From Armigeres subalbatus (Eukaryota > Arthropoda > Insecta > Diptera > Culicidae), in the NCBI RefSeq assembly GCF_024139115.2, contig NC_085141.1:171628994-171692993 (forward strand): a stretch of DNA of 64,000 nt, in the 5' to 3' direction. The notes under the pieces are model-generated. The model worked only from the letters and a program-made list of their open reading frames with translations. It did no database searches and had not been told where the DNA came from. Both the position numbers and the translations under genes were made by a program. This document shows, in pieces, positions 22,318 to 33,829 of this stretch. Every line of letters starts with the position of its first letter. Position 1 is the stretch's first letter.

Positions 22318-25090
22318 TTATTGCTTCAATATGGTGGCCAAAAGCTGCATGTATCCGCAAGTAGGCCCCACCAAAGCGACCGTGTGCCGCTCAAAGCGCA
22401 CAAGCCCAAGTCCTGGTGTTAGATGGGACGCTAAACAGCCCTGACACGACGGCCCTCCGACGAAACAGGAGGTTTGCGCAGGCCCCATAAACCGCCTGGA
22501 AATCCAATCATTACGAACAATATAAGAGATAATGCGACTCGATATAATCGGCAAAGACCTAGGCGACGAATAAAGGATCACGATTGGAAGCTTGGAACAT
22601 GGAACTGCAAGTCGCTAGGTTTCGCAGGTTGCGACAGGATGATCTACGATGAATTACATCCCCGCAATTTCGACGTCGTGGCGCTGCAGGAGATTTGCTG
22701 GACAGGACAGAAAGTGTGGAAAAGCGGGCATCGAGCGGCTACCTTCTACCAAAGCTGTGGCACCACCAACGAGCTGGGAACCGGCTTCATAGTGCTGGAT
22801 AAGATGCGCCAACGCGTGATTGGGTGGCAGCCAATCAACGCAAGGATGTGCAAGCTGAGGATTAAAGGCCGTTTCTTCAACTATAGCATCATCAACGTGC
22901 ACCGCCCATACGAAGGGAGACCCGACGACGAGAAAGAAGCGTTCTACGCACAGCTGGAGCAGACATACGATGGATGCCCACTGCGGGACGTCAAAATCGT
23001 CATCGGTGACATGAACGCTCAGGTAGGAAGGGAGGAAATGTATAGACCGGTCATCGGACCGGATAGTCTGCACACCGTATCGAATGACAACGGCCAACTT
23101 CGCAGCCTCCCGCGGAATGGTAGTCCGAAGCACCTTCTTTCCCCGCAAAAATATCCACAAGGCCACATGGAGATCACCTAACCAAGAAACGGAAAACCAA
23201 ATCGACCACGTTCTAATCGACGGTAAATTCTTCTCCGACATCACGAACGTCCGCACTTACTGCAGTGCGAATATTGAATCCGACCACTACCTCGTTGCAG
23301 TATGCCTGCGCTCAAAACTCTCGACGGTGTACAACAAGCGTCGAAGTCGGACGCCGCGGCTTAACATTGGGCGGCTACAAGACGGTAGACTAGCCCAAGA
23401 ATACGCGCAGCAGCTGGAAGTGGCACTCCCAACGGAAGAGCAGCTAGGCGCAGCTTCTCTTGAAGATGGCTGGAGAGATATTCGATCCGCCATTGGTAGC
23501 ACCGCAACCGCTGCACTTGGCACGGTGCCCCCGGATCAGAGAAACGACTGGTATGACGGCGAATGTGAGCAGTTAGTAGAAGAGAAGAATGCAGCATGAG
23601 CGAGATTGCTGCAACACCGCACGAGGGCGAACGAGGCACGATATAAACAGGCGCGGAACAGACAAAACTCGATTTTCCGGAGGAAAAAGCGTCAGCAGGA
23701 AGATCGAGACCGTGAAGAGACGGAGCAACTGTGTCCCATCTACAAAAAGGGCGATAAGCTGGATTGTAGCAACTACCGCGCAATCACATTGCTGAACGCC
23801 GCCTACAAGGTACTCTTCCAAATTTTATGCCGTCGACTAGCACCAATTGCAAGGGAGTTCGTGGGGCAGTACCAGGTGGGTTTTATGGGCGAACGCTCCA
23901 CCACGGACCAGGTGTTCGCCATTCGCCAAGTACTGCAGAAATGCCGCGAATACAACGTGCCCACACATCATCTATTCATCGACTTCAAAGCCGCATATGA
24001 TACAATCGATCGGGACCTGCTATGGCAGCTAATGCACGAACACGGATTTCCGGATAAACTGACACGGTTGATCAAAGCGACGATAGATCGGGTGATGTGC
24101 GTAGTTCGAGTTTCAGGGGCATTCTCGAGTCCCTTCGAAACCCGCAGAGGGTTACGCCAAGGTGATGGTCTTTCGTGTCTGCTATTCAACATCGCTTTGG
24201 AGGGGGTAATACGGAGAGCAGGGATTAACACGAGTGGTACAATTTTCAATAAGTCCGTCCAGCTGTTTGGCTTCGCCGATGACATAGATATTATGGCACG
24301 TAACTTTGAGAAGATGGAGAAAGCCTACATCAGACTGAAGAGGGAAGCCAAGCGGATCGGACTAGTCATCAACACGTCGAAGACGAAGTAAATGATAGGA
24401 AGAGGTTCAAGAGAAGACAATGTGAGCCACCCACCGCGAGTTATTGACGAAATCGAGGTGGTAGAAGAATTTGTGTACTTGGGCTCACTGGTGACTGCCG
24501 AAAATGATACCAGCAGAGAAATTCGGAGACGCATAGTGGCTGGAAATCTTACATATTTTGGACTCCGCAAGACTCTCCGATCGAATAGAGTTCGCCGCCG
24601 TACCAAACTGACAATCTACAAAACGCTCATTAGACCGGTAGTCCTCTACGGACACGAGACCTGGACAATGCTCGTGGAGGACCAACGCGCACTTGGAGTT
24701 TTCGAAAGGAAAGTGCTGCGTACCATCTATGGTGGGGTGCAGATGGCGGACGGTACGTGGAGGAGGCGAATGAACCACGAATTGCATCAGCTGTTGGGAG
24801 AACCATCCATCGTTCACACCGCGAAAATCTGACGACTGCGGTGGGCCGGGCATGTAGCCAGAATGTCGGACAGTAATCCGGTGAAAATGGTTCTCGACAA
24901 CGATCCGATGGGCACAAGAAGGCGAGGTGCGCAGCGGGCAAGGTGTATCGATCAGGTGGAAGATGACTTGCGGACCCTCCGTAGACTGCGTGGTTGGCGA
25001 CGTGTAGCCATGGACCGAGCCGAATGGAGAAGACTCTTATATACCGCACAGGCCACTTCGGCCTTAGTCTGAATAAATATATATATATGG
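22318..25090 (+). pseudogene. RTE-type LINE (JAM1-like), endonuclease plus reverse transcriptase, internally deleted
   Basis: A single degenerate ORF read in pieces. The AP-type endonuclease starts near 22585 (LGTWNCKSLG, VVALQEICWTG at about 22675-22700, GDMNAQVG at 23006-23030). It frameshifts near 23100 and continues to DHVLIDGKFFSDI and SDHYLVAV (about 23205-23300). RT follows at 23606-24391 with CPIYKKGDKLDC, NYRAITLLNAAYKVL, HHLFIDFKAAYDTI, RRGLRQGDGLSCLLFNIALE and catalytic FADDIDIM near 24272-24295. The thumb and C-terminal part run at 24392-25072 (YKTLIRP, FERKVLRTI, WAGHVARM). Stops lie near 23597, 24389 and 24830. The sequence jumps from the RDREE helix straight to LCPIYKKGD, so the linker normally found between EN and RT is missing. 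The 3' end is ATAAATATATATATA. The clade name rests on recall. Confidence 0.9.
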
Positions 25091-25862
25091 TGGCCACAGC
25101 ATATACATTTCCCAAACCTATAATATTTGGCAACATTACAAAATGCAGTCCTAAAAGTCCTTATAAAGCCATACGTACACGTTCGTAAATTATTTTGATC
25201 GCGCAGAAAGTACTCGATCTTCGTTATGTATAAAATTATTATTATATTATCTTTTTGCTGTATTCGTTGTAAAACTTTAAAACCCATCGGTACTTATCGA
25301 TGAAATTCACCCTACAGCCAGAAGAAATTAGGTTACGCCACCCTCAGCCCGCTCAATTATTTCGGTATTACTGACGGTGGTCTTTTCGGTCTTGCCAATA
25401 AACTTTGATAAGTGCAGCAACGCACAATATGTTTTCACTTCTGGCTCCGGTAGTGAAACTCTAGCTTATGGGTCGGTGATGCCGAGAAGATGAACCATCT
25501 ATTCAATGAAACATCCCAATATGTGGCCTGCGTCTTTTTGGAATTGGTCCCACTGTGCGCCACGAAGCTGATCTTCAGTTAGTGCCAGAAAATTCAGTGA
25601 ACGGTCGGTTTTCTCACAAAATGTCAGTTTTCATTTGTGGTATTCCAGAATATTCTTTCTTCTTCTTCTTCATCTTTCTCTTGTTCTCATCTATAAATAC
25701 AATTAAGTTTACATTTCCTTTGAGGCAATATAACTAACGAACGGGCTGACCGATTTAGTTACTAATTGATTCCTCTGAGGCACTACTGTGTTCATATATA
25801 CAAAAAGTTTGCAAATTTGACGGGCAAAGTTAAAAAATCGAGATAGAATATTAGGGCGGGAT
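25091..25862. other. Intron; no exon recognised
   Basis: AT-rich intronic sequence after the RTE element. A GGTTACGCCACCCTCAGCCC segment near 25331 has no assignable function. Confidence 0.4.
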
Positions 25863-25874
25863 GGGACAAACCCC

Positions 25875-26167
25875 TGGGGCCCTCCTTAGCCGTGCGGTAA
25901 GACGCGCGGCTACAAAGCAAGACCATGCTGAGGGTGGCTGGGTTCGATTCCCGGTGCCGGTCTAGGCAATTTTCGGATTGGAAATTGTCTCGACTTCCCT
26001 GGGCATAAAAGTATCATCGTGTTAGCCTCATGATATTACGAATGCAAAAATGGTAACCTGGCTAAGAAACCTCGCAGTTAATAACTGTGGAAGTGCTTAA
26101 TGAACACTAAGCTGCGAGGCGGCTCTGTCCCAGTGTGGGGATGTAATGCCAATAAGAAGAAGAAGAA
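25875..26167 (+). mobile_element. Feilai-type SINE, full length
   Basis: Flanked by a 12-bp target duplication, GGGACAAACCCC (25863-25874 and 26168-26179). The head is tRNA-like: TTAGCCGTGCGG at 25887-25898 resembles an A box and GGTTCGATTCCCGG at 25941-25954 is a strong B box. The body is conserved with the copies at 2.6, 32.0 and 62.7 kb. The tail is (AAG)n at 26155-26167. This is the best-preserved member of the family in the window. Confidence 0.9.
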
Positions 26168-26353
26168 GGGACAAACCCCAATACGATCGCACAAAAAAAG
26201 ATCTAGAGTGCGGTGCTGCAATGAACTCAATAATTGACAGTTAGAATGCAAAATCATACAATCCGAGCCAGGTCGGGTACGATCAACTAGTAGTAAATGA
26301 AAATGTTTGGATTACACAGACAAGATTATCGTTTTTGATCAAAAGTCGCAACA

Positions 26354-26530
26354 GGGGCTGTCCCAAGAGCTGTCCTTATACCACGTGGATAGTTTAGGGG
26401 GGAGGGGGTTTATGACGAATGTGCACGGCTCATACATTTTTTTGAAAATTTATATGGGCAGTTGTCCACGATGGGGGAGGGGGTATCTTAAATCCACCAT
26501 AACCTGTCCACGTGGTATATGGACAGCCCC
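26354..26530. mobile_element. Short MITE with GGGGCTGTCC ends
   Basis: Left end GGGGCTGTCC with ATACCACGTGGA nearby; right end TCCACGTGGTATATGGACAG followed by CCCC. These are inverted copies about 25-35 bp long. The centre holds two GGGGGAGGGGG-like runs. I could not define a target duplication. Confidence 0.65.
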
Positions 26531-26604
26531 ATATTAGATAACAAACAGGACATTCGAGAAACACCCAAAGGAGAAGTGAGTAATTTTCCTCTTTCCAATT
26601 TTTT

Positions 26605-26692
26605 TTCTTCTTGCTAGGTGGGAATTGAACCCACACTCAACAGCTCGCAAACACGCTTAGACGATTGACGCTGCTAACCCACCTCCACGAAG
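26605..26692 (-). repeat. tRNA-like head (SINE or tRNA pseudogene)
   Basis: Read on the minus strand: GGTGGGTTAGCAGCGTCAAT (A-box-like), then GTGGGTTCAATTCCCACC (B box with its T-stem, 26617-26634). The interval between the boxes is long, as in tRNAs with a long variable arm or in SINE heads. No acceptor stem is visible, so I do not call a functional tRNA. Confidence 0.5.
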
Positions 26693-27843
26693 CTCACATT
26701 ATTATCATGAGCATTTACTTTTAGTTTCAAGTAATCTTAAAAACAAAGGTTTAGGGTCAAATTATAAAATAGAAATTGTCGGTTTTTGATCCCATTTAAC
26801 CCAAAGATCCCACAATTGACAGATCAATATAGCTACAAACCAATGGGATTATGAAGCTTTATTCATTGAATTATTCAATGCAAATTGATAGAAAAACAAG
26901 AAATCAGTGAATTTGTTATTTGAAATTGTTGCCCGGACTAAAAATGATTACTACAATTCTTCCATATCTTGTTATATCGTTTAGTAGGTCCAATAACGAT
27001 ACCCCCTTAATTTATTCAGTCCAAGTGGAAGGCGTACCAAATAATAGATAGAAAGCTATGGAAAATTATAAATTTTCCCATTTGAATGAAACATCTGACA
27101 ATTTTGCGGAGCAAAACGTCCTACGAAAATAGACATCTGCTAACTACATGTTCATCAACTATTGATTGTATGATCTGGAAATATTCACGAAAATTGTAAA
27201 AAGAAAGGCAATTGTTCCGCTTGGTCATATTGCTCTCCTTTGCACTAATTACACAATTTGTAGTGTGTTGAAGATACAATATTTATCAATAGAAGTTTAG
27301 ATAGACTCTCGATGACACTTTACAATTGTTTTTCATTCTATTCAAATGACCCTAAAATCGATATTGTCAAGGTCTTTGTCATGTACCTATCACTATTAAA
27401 CTTCAGTTAAGTTTTCGCATCTCTGCGCAAATATTCGAAATGATTCATCTCACGAGAGCGTTTTGTTCTAATTCAATTCGGTGTTTTATACAATGAGTGT
27501 TATGATGTTACAAAGAAAAGGAGGAAATACTATCCGTCGCAATGATACTACAGAGAATGAGTTCCAATCGCTACTACAGGACATACCATAAAATGATACA
27601 GCAATCAACAAGGCGAATGCGAAGAAGAACGCAAATGGAAAGACGGTAATGAACGGAAACAATTAATACCGAAGCAGCACAATCAGAAAGATCCAATGGC
27701 GAAAAAATACGGCACAAATAGATACAGAAGGACAATAAGTGGGGACAAAACAAGGATAAATAGAACATAAACTCGTTCTATAAACTCTCATTATGATGTA
27801 TAATGGGCAAAAGCTAGCTGCCCGAAATGGATATAGCACCAAC
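26693..27843. other. Intron; nothing recognised
   Basis: AT-rich host intron directly downstream (on the minus strand) of the exon at 27844-27942. I see no repeat family or additional exon. Confidence 0.45.
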
Positions 27844-27942
27844 CTTTTTCTCCAGCTCGCGTGCTCTGGATTGTAGTGTTTCGATTGGATCGCCTATCCT
27901 ACCGACGCCGGATGATACACCTCTTAACTGTACTAGAGCTTC
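27844..27942 (-). CDS. Host gene exon (33 codons, coiled-coil region)
   Basis: Minus-strand exon of 99 bp, phase 0 on both sides. The acceptor TTTATTTCCAG precedes GAA at 27942, and the donor AAG is followed by GTTGGT at 27844/27843. It encodes EALVQLRGVSSGVGRIGDPI followed by ETLQSRARELEKK. The second half is charged and helical and continues naturally into AALETVRCEELQLELSAAIK of the exon at 14387, while the first half follows on from the helix of the exon at 61.9 kb. Too short to classify alone; linked to the other three exons by strand, phase and coiled-coil character. Another exon could lie in the 13.5 kb to its left. Confidence 0.75.
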
Positions 27943-28129
27943 CTGGAAATAAAAGCAGAAAAAAGCAAGGCTTTACAAGTGCACTATGTTCCGAATGAAT
28001 GGTTCAATTTTGGCAAGACAAGGCGAGCTGCACCGCTGGTGATAAATGATGATCTCGTTTAAACTCAGGAAAGCGCTCTCGACTTTTTTTTTTCTTACTT
28101 GCTGTGTATTCGAATCCCTGATCGAGACC
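27943..28129. other. Intron segment with tRNA-like B-box fragment
   Basis: TATTCGAATCCCTGATCGAG (28108-28127) resembles the 3' half of a tRNA-like head. Nothing else is recognised. Confidence 0.35.
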
Positions 28130-28137
28130 ATAACCAC

Positions 28138-29027
28138 TAGAGTGGGGCGCAGTTGTATGGTAAAACGCAAACTTCGTCCGATCAAGTGAGATCAAGGTTT
28201 TTCTGAATCGTTTTGGGACCCCAATCAACTGTGCAAAATATGGGCTCGATTGGTTGCGACCTCGCATGCCGCATCGCGTTTTAAATTTACATGGAGATTA
28301 GTATGGGAAAACGTACTTTTTTACATTTTTGCTATTGGCGGCTTCAATTTATCATCAATCACGTGACTCAATACGTTAGCATATAGTCTGGAAGATGCCG
28401 AAAGACTTTGCCGAAGAAGGTACATAGCTGGAAGGTCTACAAAAAATGTTATTACGTTTCGAAAATTGATTGCTCAAACCATATGCAAGAAATCAATGTT
28501 TCTGCCAGCACTACCGGACGCCCTATGGTTATCGAAGGGCAAAACCCATCTTCCTTCTTGTCGGATTTTTTTCTTTGTGAGATGATTCCGGATAGCTCCC
28601 ATTAGCTCTAAAGCCCTGTAAGATCAATTATTTTGAAATAACACTCAGTTAAATTATTGGTCTACGTAGTTCGGCAGTGCTGGCAGAATAAACGATTTTC
28701 TGCATATGGTTTGAACATTCAATCTTCGAAGCGTTATAACTTTTTTCGTAGACGTTCCAGCAACGTGCCTTCTTCAGCAAAGTTTTTCGGCATCCTTTGG
28801 GTTATACTTTAACGCAATGTGCCACTTGGTTTACGATGAACTGAAACCTGTAGTAGTAGAAATGCAAAAATATACGTTCTCCCATACTAATTTCCATACA
28901 AACTTCAAACGCGATGCGGAAAGCGAGGAAGCAACCAATCGGTCCCAAATTCTGCACAGTTGTTCAGGACCCAGAATGGCTTCGAAAAACCATTGATTTG
29001 AAAAAATGACCATGACGCCCCACTCTA
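28138..29027. mobile_element. hAT-like MITE, 890 bp
   Basis: Termini TAGAGTGGGGCG (28138-28149) and CGCCCCACTCTA (29016-29027) are exact inverted copies. They are flanked by an exact 8-bp duplication ATAACCAC (28130-28137 and 29028-29035). Longer imperfect inverted homology extends inward: CAACTGTGCAAAATATGGGC faces CCCAAATTCTGCACAGTTG, and GCATCGCGTTTTAAATTTAC faces AAACTTCAAACGCGATGCGG. A second inner pair surrounds the centre (TGGAAGATGCCGAAAGACTT against AAGTTTTTCGGCATCC). There is no coding capacity. The 8-bp duplication and TAG-type end indicate hAT. Confidence 0.9.
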
Positions 29028-29035
29028 ATAACCAC

Positions 29036-30125
29036 TTTTATGGACATCGATTAGCTCGCATTGCTTGCTGCGGAGACGACCACGTGACGAAGAGAAAAGA
29101 AGTTGCAATTTCACTAGAAGCAACCGAAATCGATACCAAGCAATAGAATGTAATCGATAGCTATAACTTTGTTTTCTCTCCATATTTGTCCAGGCCCCAT
29201 GAATCAGCTTCGGAGCATTATGATGTTGCACAGATGCGAAACACCCTCCGGCAAGGATGGAGAAAAATGGTATAGAAAATATACTGAGAGCATCATATTT
29301 TACGGTTTTTGTGAATTCCATTTAAAGTGTTGTTTGTTGAGATACTTAGGCGGAGTAGGGGCCGAAATCATGAAAAATTTATTGTAGCTATAGGGTAACC
29401 ATACCCTTCATAGAGATAGTGGATTCTTCTGGCGAATGCTCTGAATGATGATTTATATTTAGGGACGATTCAAATATGACGTCCACTATTTTTGGGATTT
29501 CTAGACCCCCCCTCCCCTCTGTCACGCTTTTTTGAATATCTAGTATATGCCCTGTCACAAAGTCTTAGACCACCTCCCCCCCCCAAAAACATGTGACATC
29601 ATTTTTGAACGACCACTTACATAATTATGCGAATAAATCACTTGCATATTAATAATGTGCTTGAAAAATATTGAAAACTTGTATCAACAAATAGTCTTTC
29701 AACCGATTGTCACGAAATTTCCAAGGACATACATACAACATACTTGGTTTAGGTACAGGGTCCCCAGTTATAGTGTATCCATTATACTTGCTACACAAAA
29801 TACATACTCATGCAATGTTGGGCATAGAAAAGCTTCTAAATTAATATCTGAGAAAATGTTAAAGGAAGTTGAAAAGCAGGCCATGTTCATGTTAGAGTTA
29901 CAGGAAATCAAGAAGAAGAGTTTGCGTATAACTGTTTCACTTTAATTCTTAACCGCATTCAAATGCTTAAATTTCTTCCTAAATGCACTCATAAGATTTT
30001 GTACAAGAACTGAACCAACCTTTTTCTGCTTTCAACCTTTCCATTTAAAAAAAAAATATTTGGTTTTATTACCAGTTATTACCTGGTTACCTAGTTTCAA
30101 AACTTCGATTATCGTACACTTAGCA
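29036..30125. other. Intron with MITE-like and SINE fragments
   Basis: At 29462-29620, GGGACGATTCAAATATGACG faces GTGACATCATTTTTGAACG as imperfect inverted ends of a short MITE with C-rich tracts. At 29778-29843, CATTATACTTGCTACACAAA and GGGCATAGAAAAGCTTC repeat the body of the second SINE family found at 5266-5330. No exon is supported. Confidence 0.5.
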
Positions 30126-30345
30126 GGATATGCATGTCACTTTTCACTACTTGTTTCCTACTTCTCACTGTGAAAAGGGAATAGTCGAGACGTCTCACTA
30201 CTCACTTCTCACTGTAACAAGTGAGAAGCGTGAAGTGAGTAGTGTGACGTCTCTCTACCCACTTCGCACTACATACTAACTTTTTACAGTGAGAAGTGAG
30301 AAATGAGGAGTGAAAAAGAGTGAGTAGTGAAAAGTTGGAAGCGCA
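30126..30345. repeat. CACTACTCACTTCTCACTG inverted repeats
   Basis: Several copies of CACTACTCACTTCTCACTG and of its complement CAGTGAGAAGTGAG alternate within 200 bp (for example 30197-30216 against 30221-30243). Long transcripts of this segment would fold back on themselves. Confidence 0.65.
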
Positions 30346-30399
30346 AATGAAACAAACGAAACCAAATCAACCAAGGCTTCCATGATGTATTCAGTCGCG

Positions 30400-32540
30400 G
30401 TATCAACACAATTATGTTCTCCGAGTATTTGTCTTTCACTTGCCTCTCAAAACAATCATGCCCTCCAAGTATTTGTCGTTCACGTGCGTCTCAAGTCCAG
30501 GTATATGAGATGTTTCAAGATCTCCAAATTGTCCTAGAGTTTGAATCAAGTGGTCTACCGAATCAACCAAAGCTTCCACGATGTCCCCAGCTGCGGTGTC
30601 AACCTAATTTTGTCTTCTGAGTATTAGTATTTCACTTTGTCTTTCACTTGCCTCTCAAAACAAGACATATGATGTGTTGTAAGATCTCCAAATTGTCCTG
30701 GAGTTTGGATAGCTTGCGAATTGCGTCTTAACTTCTGGAATGTAAGATGTTGTAAGATCTCCCAATTGTTCTAGAGATTGAATCAAATGGTCTACCGCAT
30801 CAACCTAGGCTTCATTGTGTCCCCAGCCACGATATCAACGCCATTATGTCCAATAAGTGTATTTAGATTGCTTACCAAATGAACAACGACTTGCATGATG
30901 TTCTTAGCAACGGTATCACCCCAATTATATTCTCGTAGTGTTTATAATTTACTTGCGATCCTCCAAATTGTCCTAGAGTAGGAACCAAATAGTCTAGCAA
31001 ATCAACCGCGCCTGGAACTATGTCCCCAATGAAGGCGTGTTCCCATTTTTTTATCTATTTAGCGAGGCCCCGGTTCCCAATTATGTCATCCGAGCACATG
31101 CACATTTTTTATTCATGAAGATGACATGATCCAGGTTCTTCAAACCGCCCAATGTCCCCAGCACAAGTATGCACCCAATCACGACCTCAAAGCACATATT
31201 TTGTACATGAGATGCGTTATTCTAGGCCCTCCAAATTGACCTGGAGTGAGGACAAAAGGTCCTCAGTCCTCTAGTACGCGTCTTCAGAGCCCATGCACAT
31301 GTTTTGTACATGAAGATGCGATGTTCTAAGTCATCCAAATTGTCCTGCAGTATGAATCAAGTAGTCTACCAAATCAACCTCGTCTGGAACTATGTCCCCA
31401 GCGAAGGTATGTACCCAATCATGTACGCCGAGCTCATGCACATATTTAGTCGATTTTGGTTCTATGAATCAAAAAGAGCATGAACCATTTTTGAAAAAAG
31501 ATAACAACCTTTTGATTATGCGTGTAGATATTGAAGCCTACACTCCAGAGAATTCTTCGATAACCTGGAATGGAATAAATGTTGAATGCGTATCTAATAT
31601 AAATCTATGGATCAAACGAGGATAAACAATTAAAAAATAATAATTTTGTAGATCATAAGACCTGTACTCCATGACTTTCTTAAATTACCTGGAATGGAAC
31701 AATAGTTGAACAGGTATCCAATTAATATGGATCAAAACGGGTATGAGCAAGTTTTTTTATGTCTTTATTAAGGAGGCTTTCAGCCTTTGGATGGCTCACC
31801 TCCGGAAATATGAGCAAGTTTTTTTTAAAGAGATAACAGCCTTTTGGTTACGCGTGTTGACCGTAAGGCTTACAGGCTCAGGGACTAATGATATTAATGG
31901 ATGATATGCAATGGAACAATAGTTAAAGCCGTATTAATTTTGGATCTATGGATCAAAAAGAGCGTGACTCAATTCATCTTCTTCTTCTTATTGGCATTAC
32001 ATTCCCACACTGGGACAAAGCCGCCTCCCAGCTTAGTGTTCATTAAGCACTTCCACAGTTATTAACTGCGAGGTTTCTAAGCCAAGCTACCATTTTTGCA
32101 TTCGTATATCATGAGGCTAACACGATGATACTTTTATGCCCAGGGAAGTCGAGACAATTTTCAACCCGAATATGACATGTTTGGGATGAAACCGCGGTTG
32201 AGGAGTCTAGGGAATTCTTGGATGACCTGGAAAGGAAAGGCTGCTTAAGGCATATTGAGTTTGGTTGAATAGATCATATAGAGCATGAACCATTTTTAAA
32301 AAGAGATAACAGCCCTTCGGCTTCGCGGATAGAGCTCAAGACCTATACTCCAGGGAATTCTTGGACGACCTGGAACGGAATTTGGTTTAATATATCAAAT
32401 AAGGCATGAACCGTTTTTAAAAAGAGATAAGAGCTCTATCGTTACGCTTGTAGATCTTAGGTCCTTGGTTACGCGTGTAGACTCCAGGAAATTCTTGGAT
32501 GACCTGGAATGGAACAATTGTTGAAGGCAAATGATGAATA
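30400..32540. repeat. Old, degenerate tandem repeats
   Basis: Two repeat phrases alternate with heavy divergence. In 30.4-31.4 kb the phrase is TCTCCAAATTGTCCTAGAGT, then GAATCAAGTGGTCTACC and ATGTCCCCAGC, seen at about 30515, 30687, 30757, 30961 and 31336. In 31.5-32.54 kb it is GAGATAACAGCC, TTACGCGTGTAGA, GGGAATTCTTGGATGACCTG and GAATGGAACAATAGTTGAA, seen at about 31500, 31830, 32210, 32305 and 32430. No coding sense is visible. Confidence 0.7.
31975..32168 (-). mobile_element. Feilai-type SINE, 5'-truncated
   Basis: Minus-strand copy of the body at 25875-26167 with its (GAA)n tail, read as CTTCTTCTTCTT at 31977-31990 on the plus strand. The tRNA-like head is missing, as expected from incomplete reverse transcription. 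It sits inside the degenerate tandem repeats. Confidence 0.85.
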
Positions 32541-32694
32541 TACAAAGCATCTACTTTGCTCTTTGGGTTTCTAAGAGTGCCTTCTTATAGGCTTACTTTT
32601 GGATGTCAATAATGTTTCAAATTCTATTTACGTCACGTGCCGTAAAAAGGAGGCCGTAAAACGAAGTGACGTATAAAAACCGTTAAAAACCCGT

Positions 32695-33075
32695 ATTAAC
32701 CCACCTAGCGGTGACGGTGCCTTTCTCGTGCATTATAAAAATAGTATTTTGGCCATTACTCTTGAACCCATGGTCCGATCTGGCCAATTTTCAATAGGAA
32801 GCAATGGAACAGTATTCTGCGTCGAATGCAACTGTGCGAGTAAATCGGTTTAGGATAAGTGCCTGAAAAATGAGTGACATTTTTTACTCACTTTTTCTAT
32901 AAAAAAAAAAGTGGTATTTTAGCCATAACTTCTGAGCCCATTACCCGATCTGACCAATTTTCAATAGGAAACAATGGTAAAGTATCCTGCGTCGAATTCA
33001 ACTTGTTGCGAGTAAATCGGTTAAGGATAAGTACCTGAAAAATGTGACATTTTTTTTTTGGTGGGTGCGTTTTTT
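32695..33075. repeat. Tandem duplication of a 170-bp segment
   Basis: The segment TATTTTGGCCATTACTC through CCGATCTGGCCAATTTTCAA, AGTATTCTGCGTCGAATGCA and GAGTAAATCGG at 32749-32860 recurs with changes at 32924-33035. Part of its flank (CCTTTCTCGTGCATTATAAA) also occurs at 7047-7067. Confidence 0.75.
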
Positions 33076-33661
33076 TGGGACATCACCTCAATTCGTCGAG
33101 CTGAGTCGATCGGTATATAACACTATGGGTCTCCGGGCCTTCTATAAAAAGTTTGTTTTTGGAGCGATCATATAGCCTTTACGTATACTTATGTCGAATT
33201 CGTTTTTAAACCTGGGTCAGTGCCAACCCGAACCCTGAATAAAAAAACATTTTCAGTTCCATCTGTCATTGGATATGTTGGTGTGCGTAGCATCGTGTTT
33301 GTTTTGATTCGAAACATATGATCCAGGACATCCAGTGCGTTGCCCTTGACTAATCAGATGATGATAATTAAAAATGTTTAAGTGCGTGAACTGATTTTTG
33401 CGGATAATAGAATTTACTTTTGGGCGGCGGTATATGTATTTAATTATATTCTATAATCCCGTGCACATTTTTATACCAAGAATTCCGTATAGAATTCATG
33501 TGAAGGCAGATTTTCTATTCTACAAGAATTCATCTAATAAATCATATTTCCAAATTACAAATCACTATTTCTGCAAAAGTTTTATTTGTTGGAAAACACT
33601 CAGAAGCATTAATAAAAATTCTCCAGGATACGCTATTTTTTCCTCACCACCCCTCCTGATA
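33076..33661. other. Intron; nothing recognised
   Basis: AT-rich intronic sequence. The long plus-strand frame at 33398-33826 crosses the MITE that follows and is not a gene. Confidence 0.4.
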
Positions 33662-33824
33662 AAGGTAGCCTCACACCTCGGGAATATTTTCCGCCGAATT
33701 TTGGGCCCCGTGCATTTTCAATGGGGCCGGGATTTTGATTTTCTGTGCCCAAATACTGAAAACATATGTAAAAATACAGGGGGAAAAATCCGCGGACCAA
33801 ATTCCCGAGGTGTGAGGCTACCTT
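33662..33824. mobile_element. 163-bp MITE
   Basis: Ends are inverted copies: AAGGTAGCCTCACACCTCGG at the left and CCGAGGTGTGAGGCTACCTT at the right. The interior has further symmetry (GGGGCCCCG-like CCC/GGG runs around 33700-33730). No clear target duplication. Confidence 0.8.
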
Positions 33825-33829
33825 AATGC

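Noticed and set aside
33398..33826. 142-codon plus-strand frame
   Set aside because: It runs through a 163-bp MITE with exact inverted ends.
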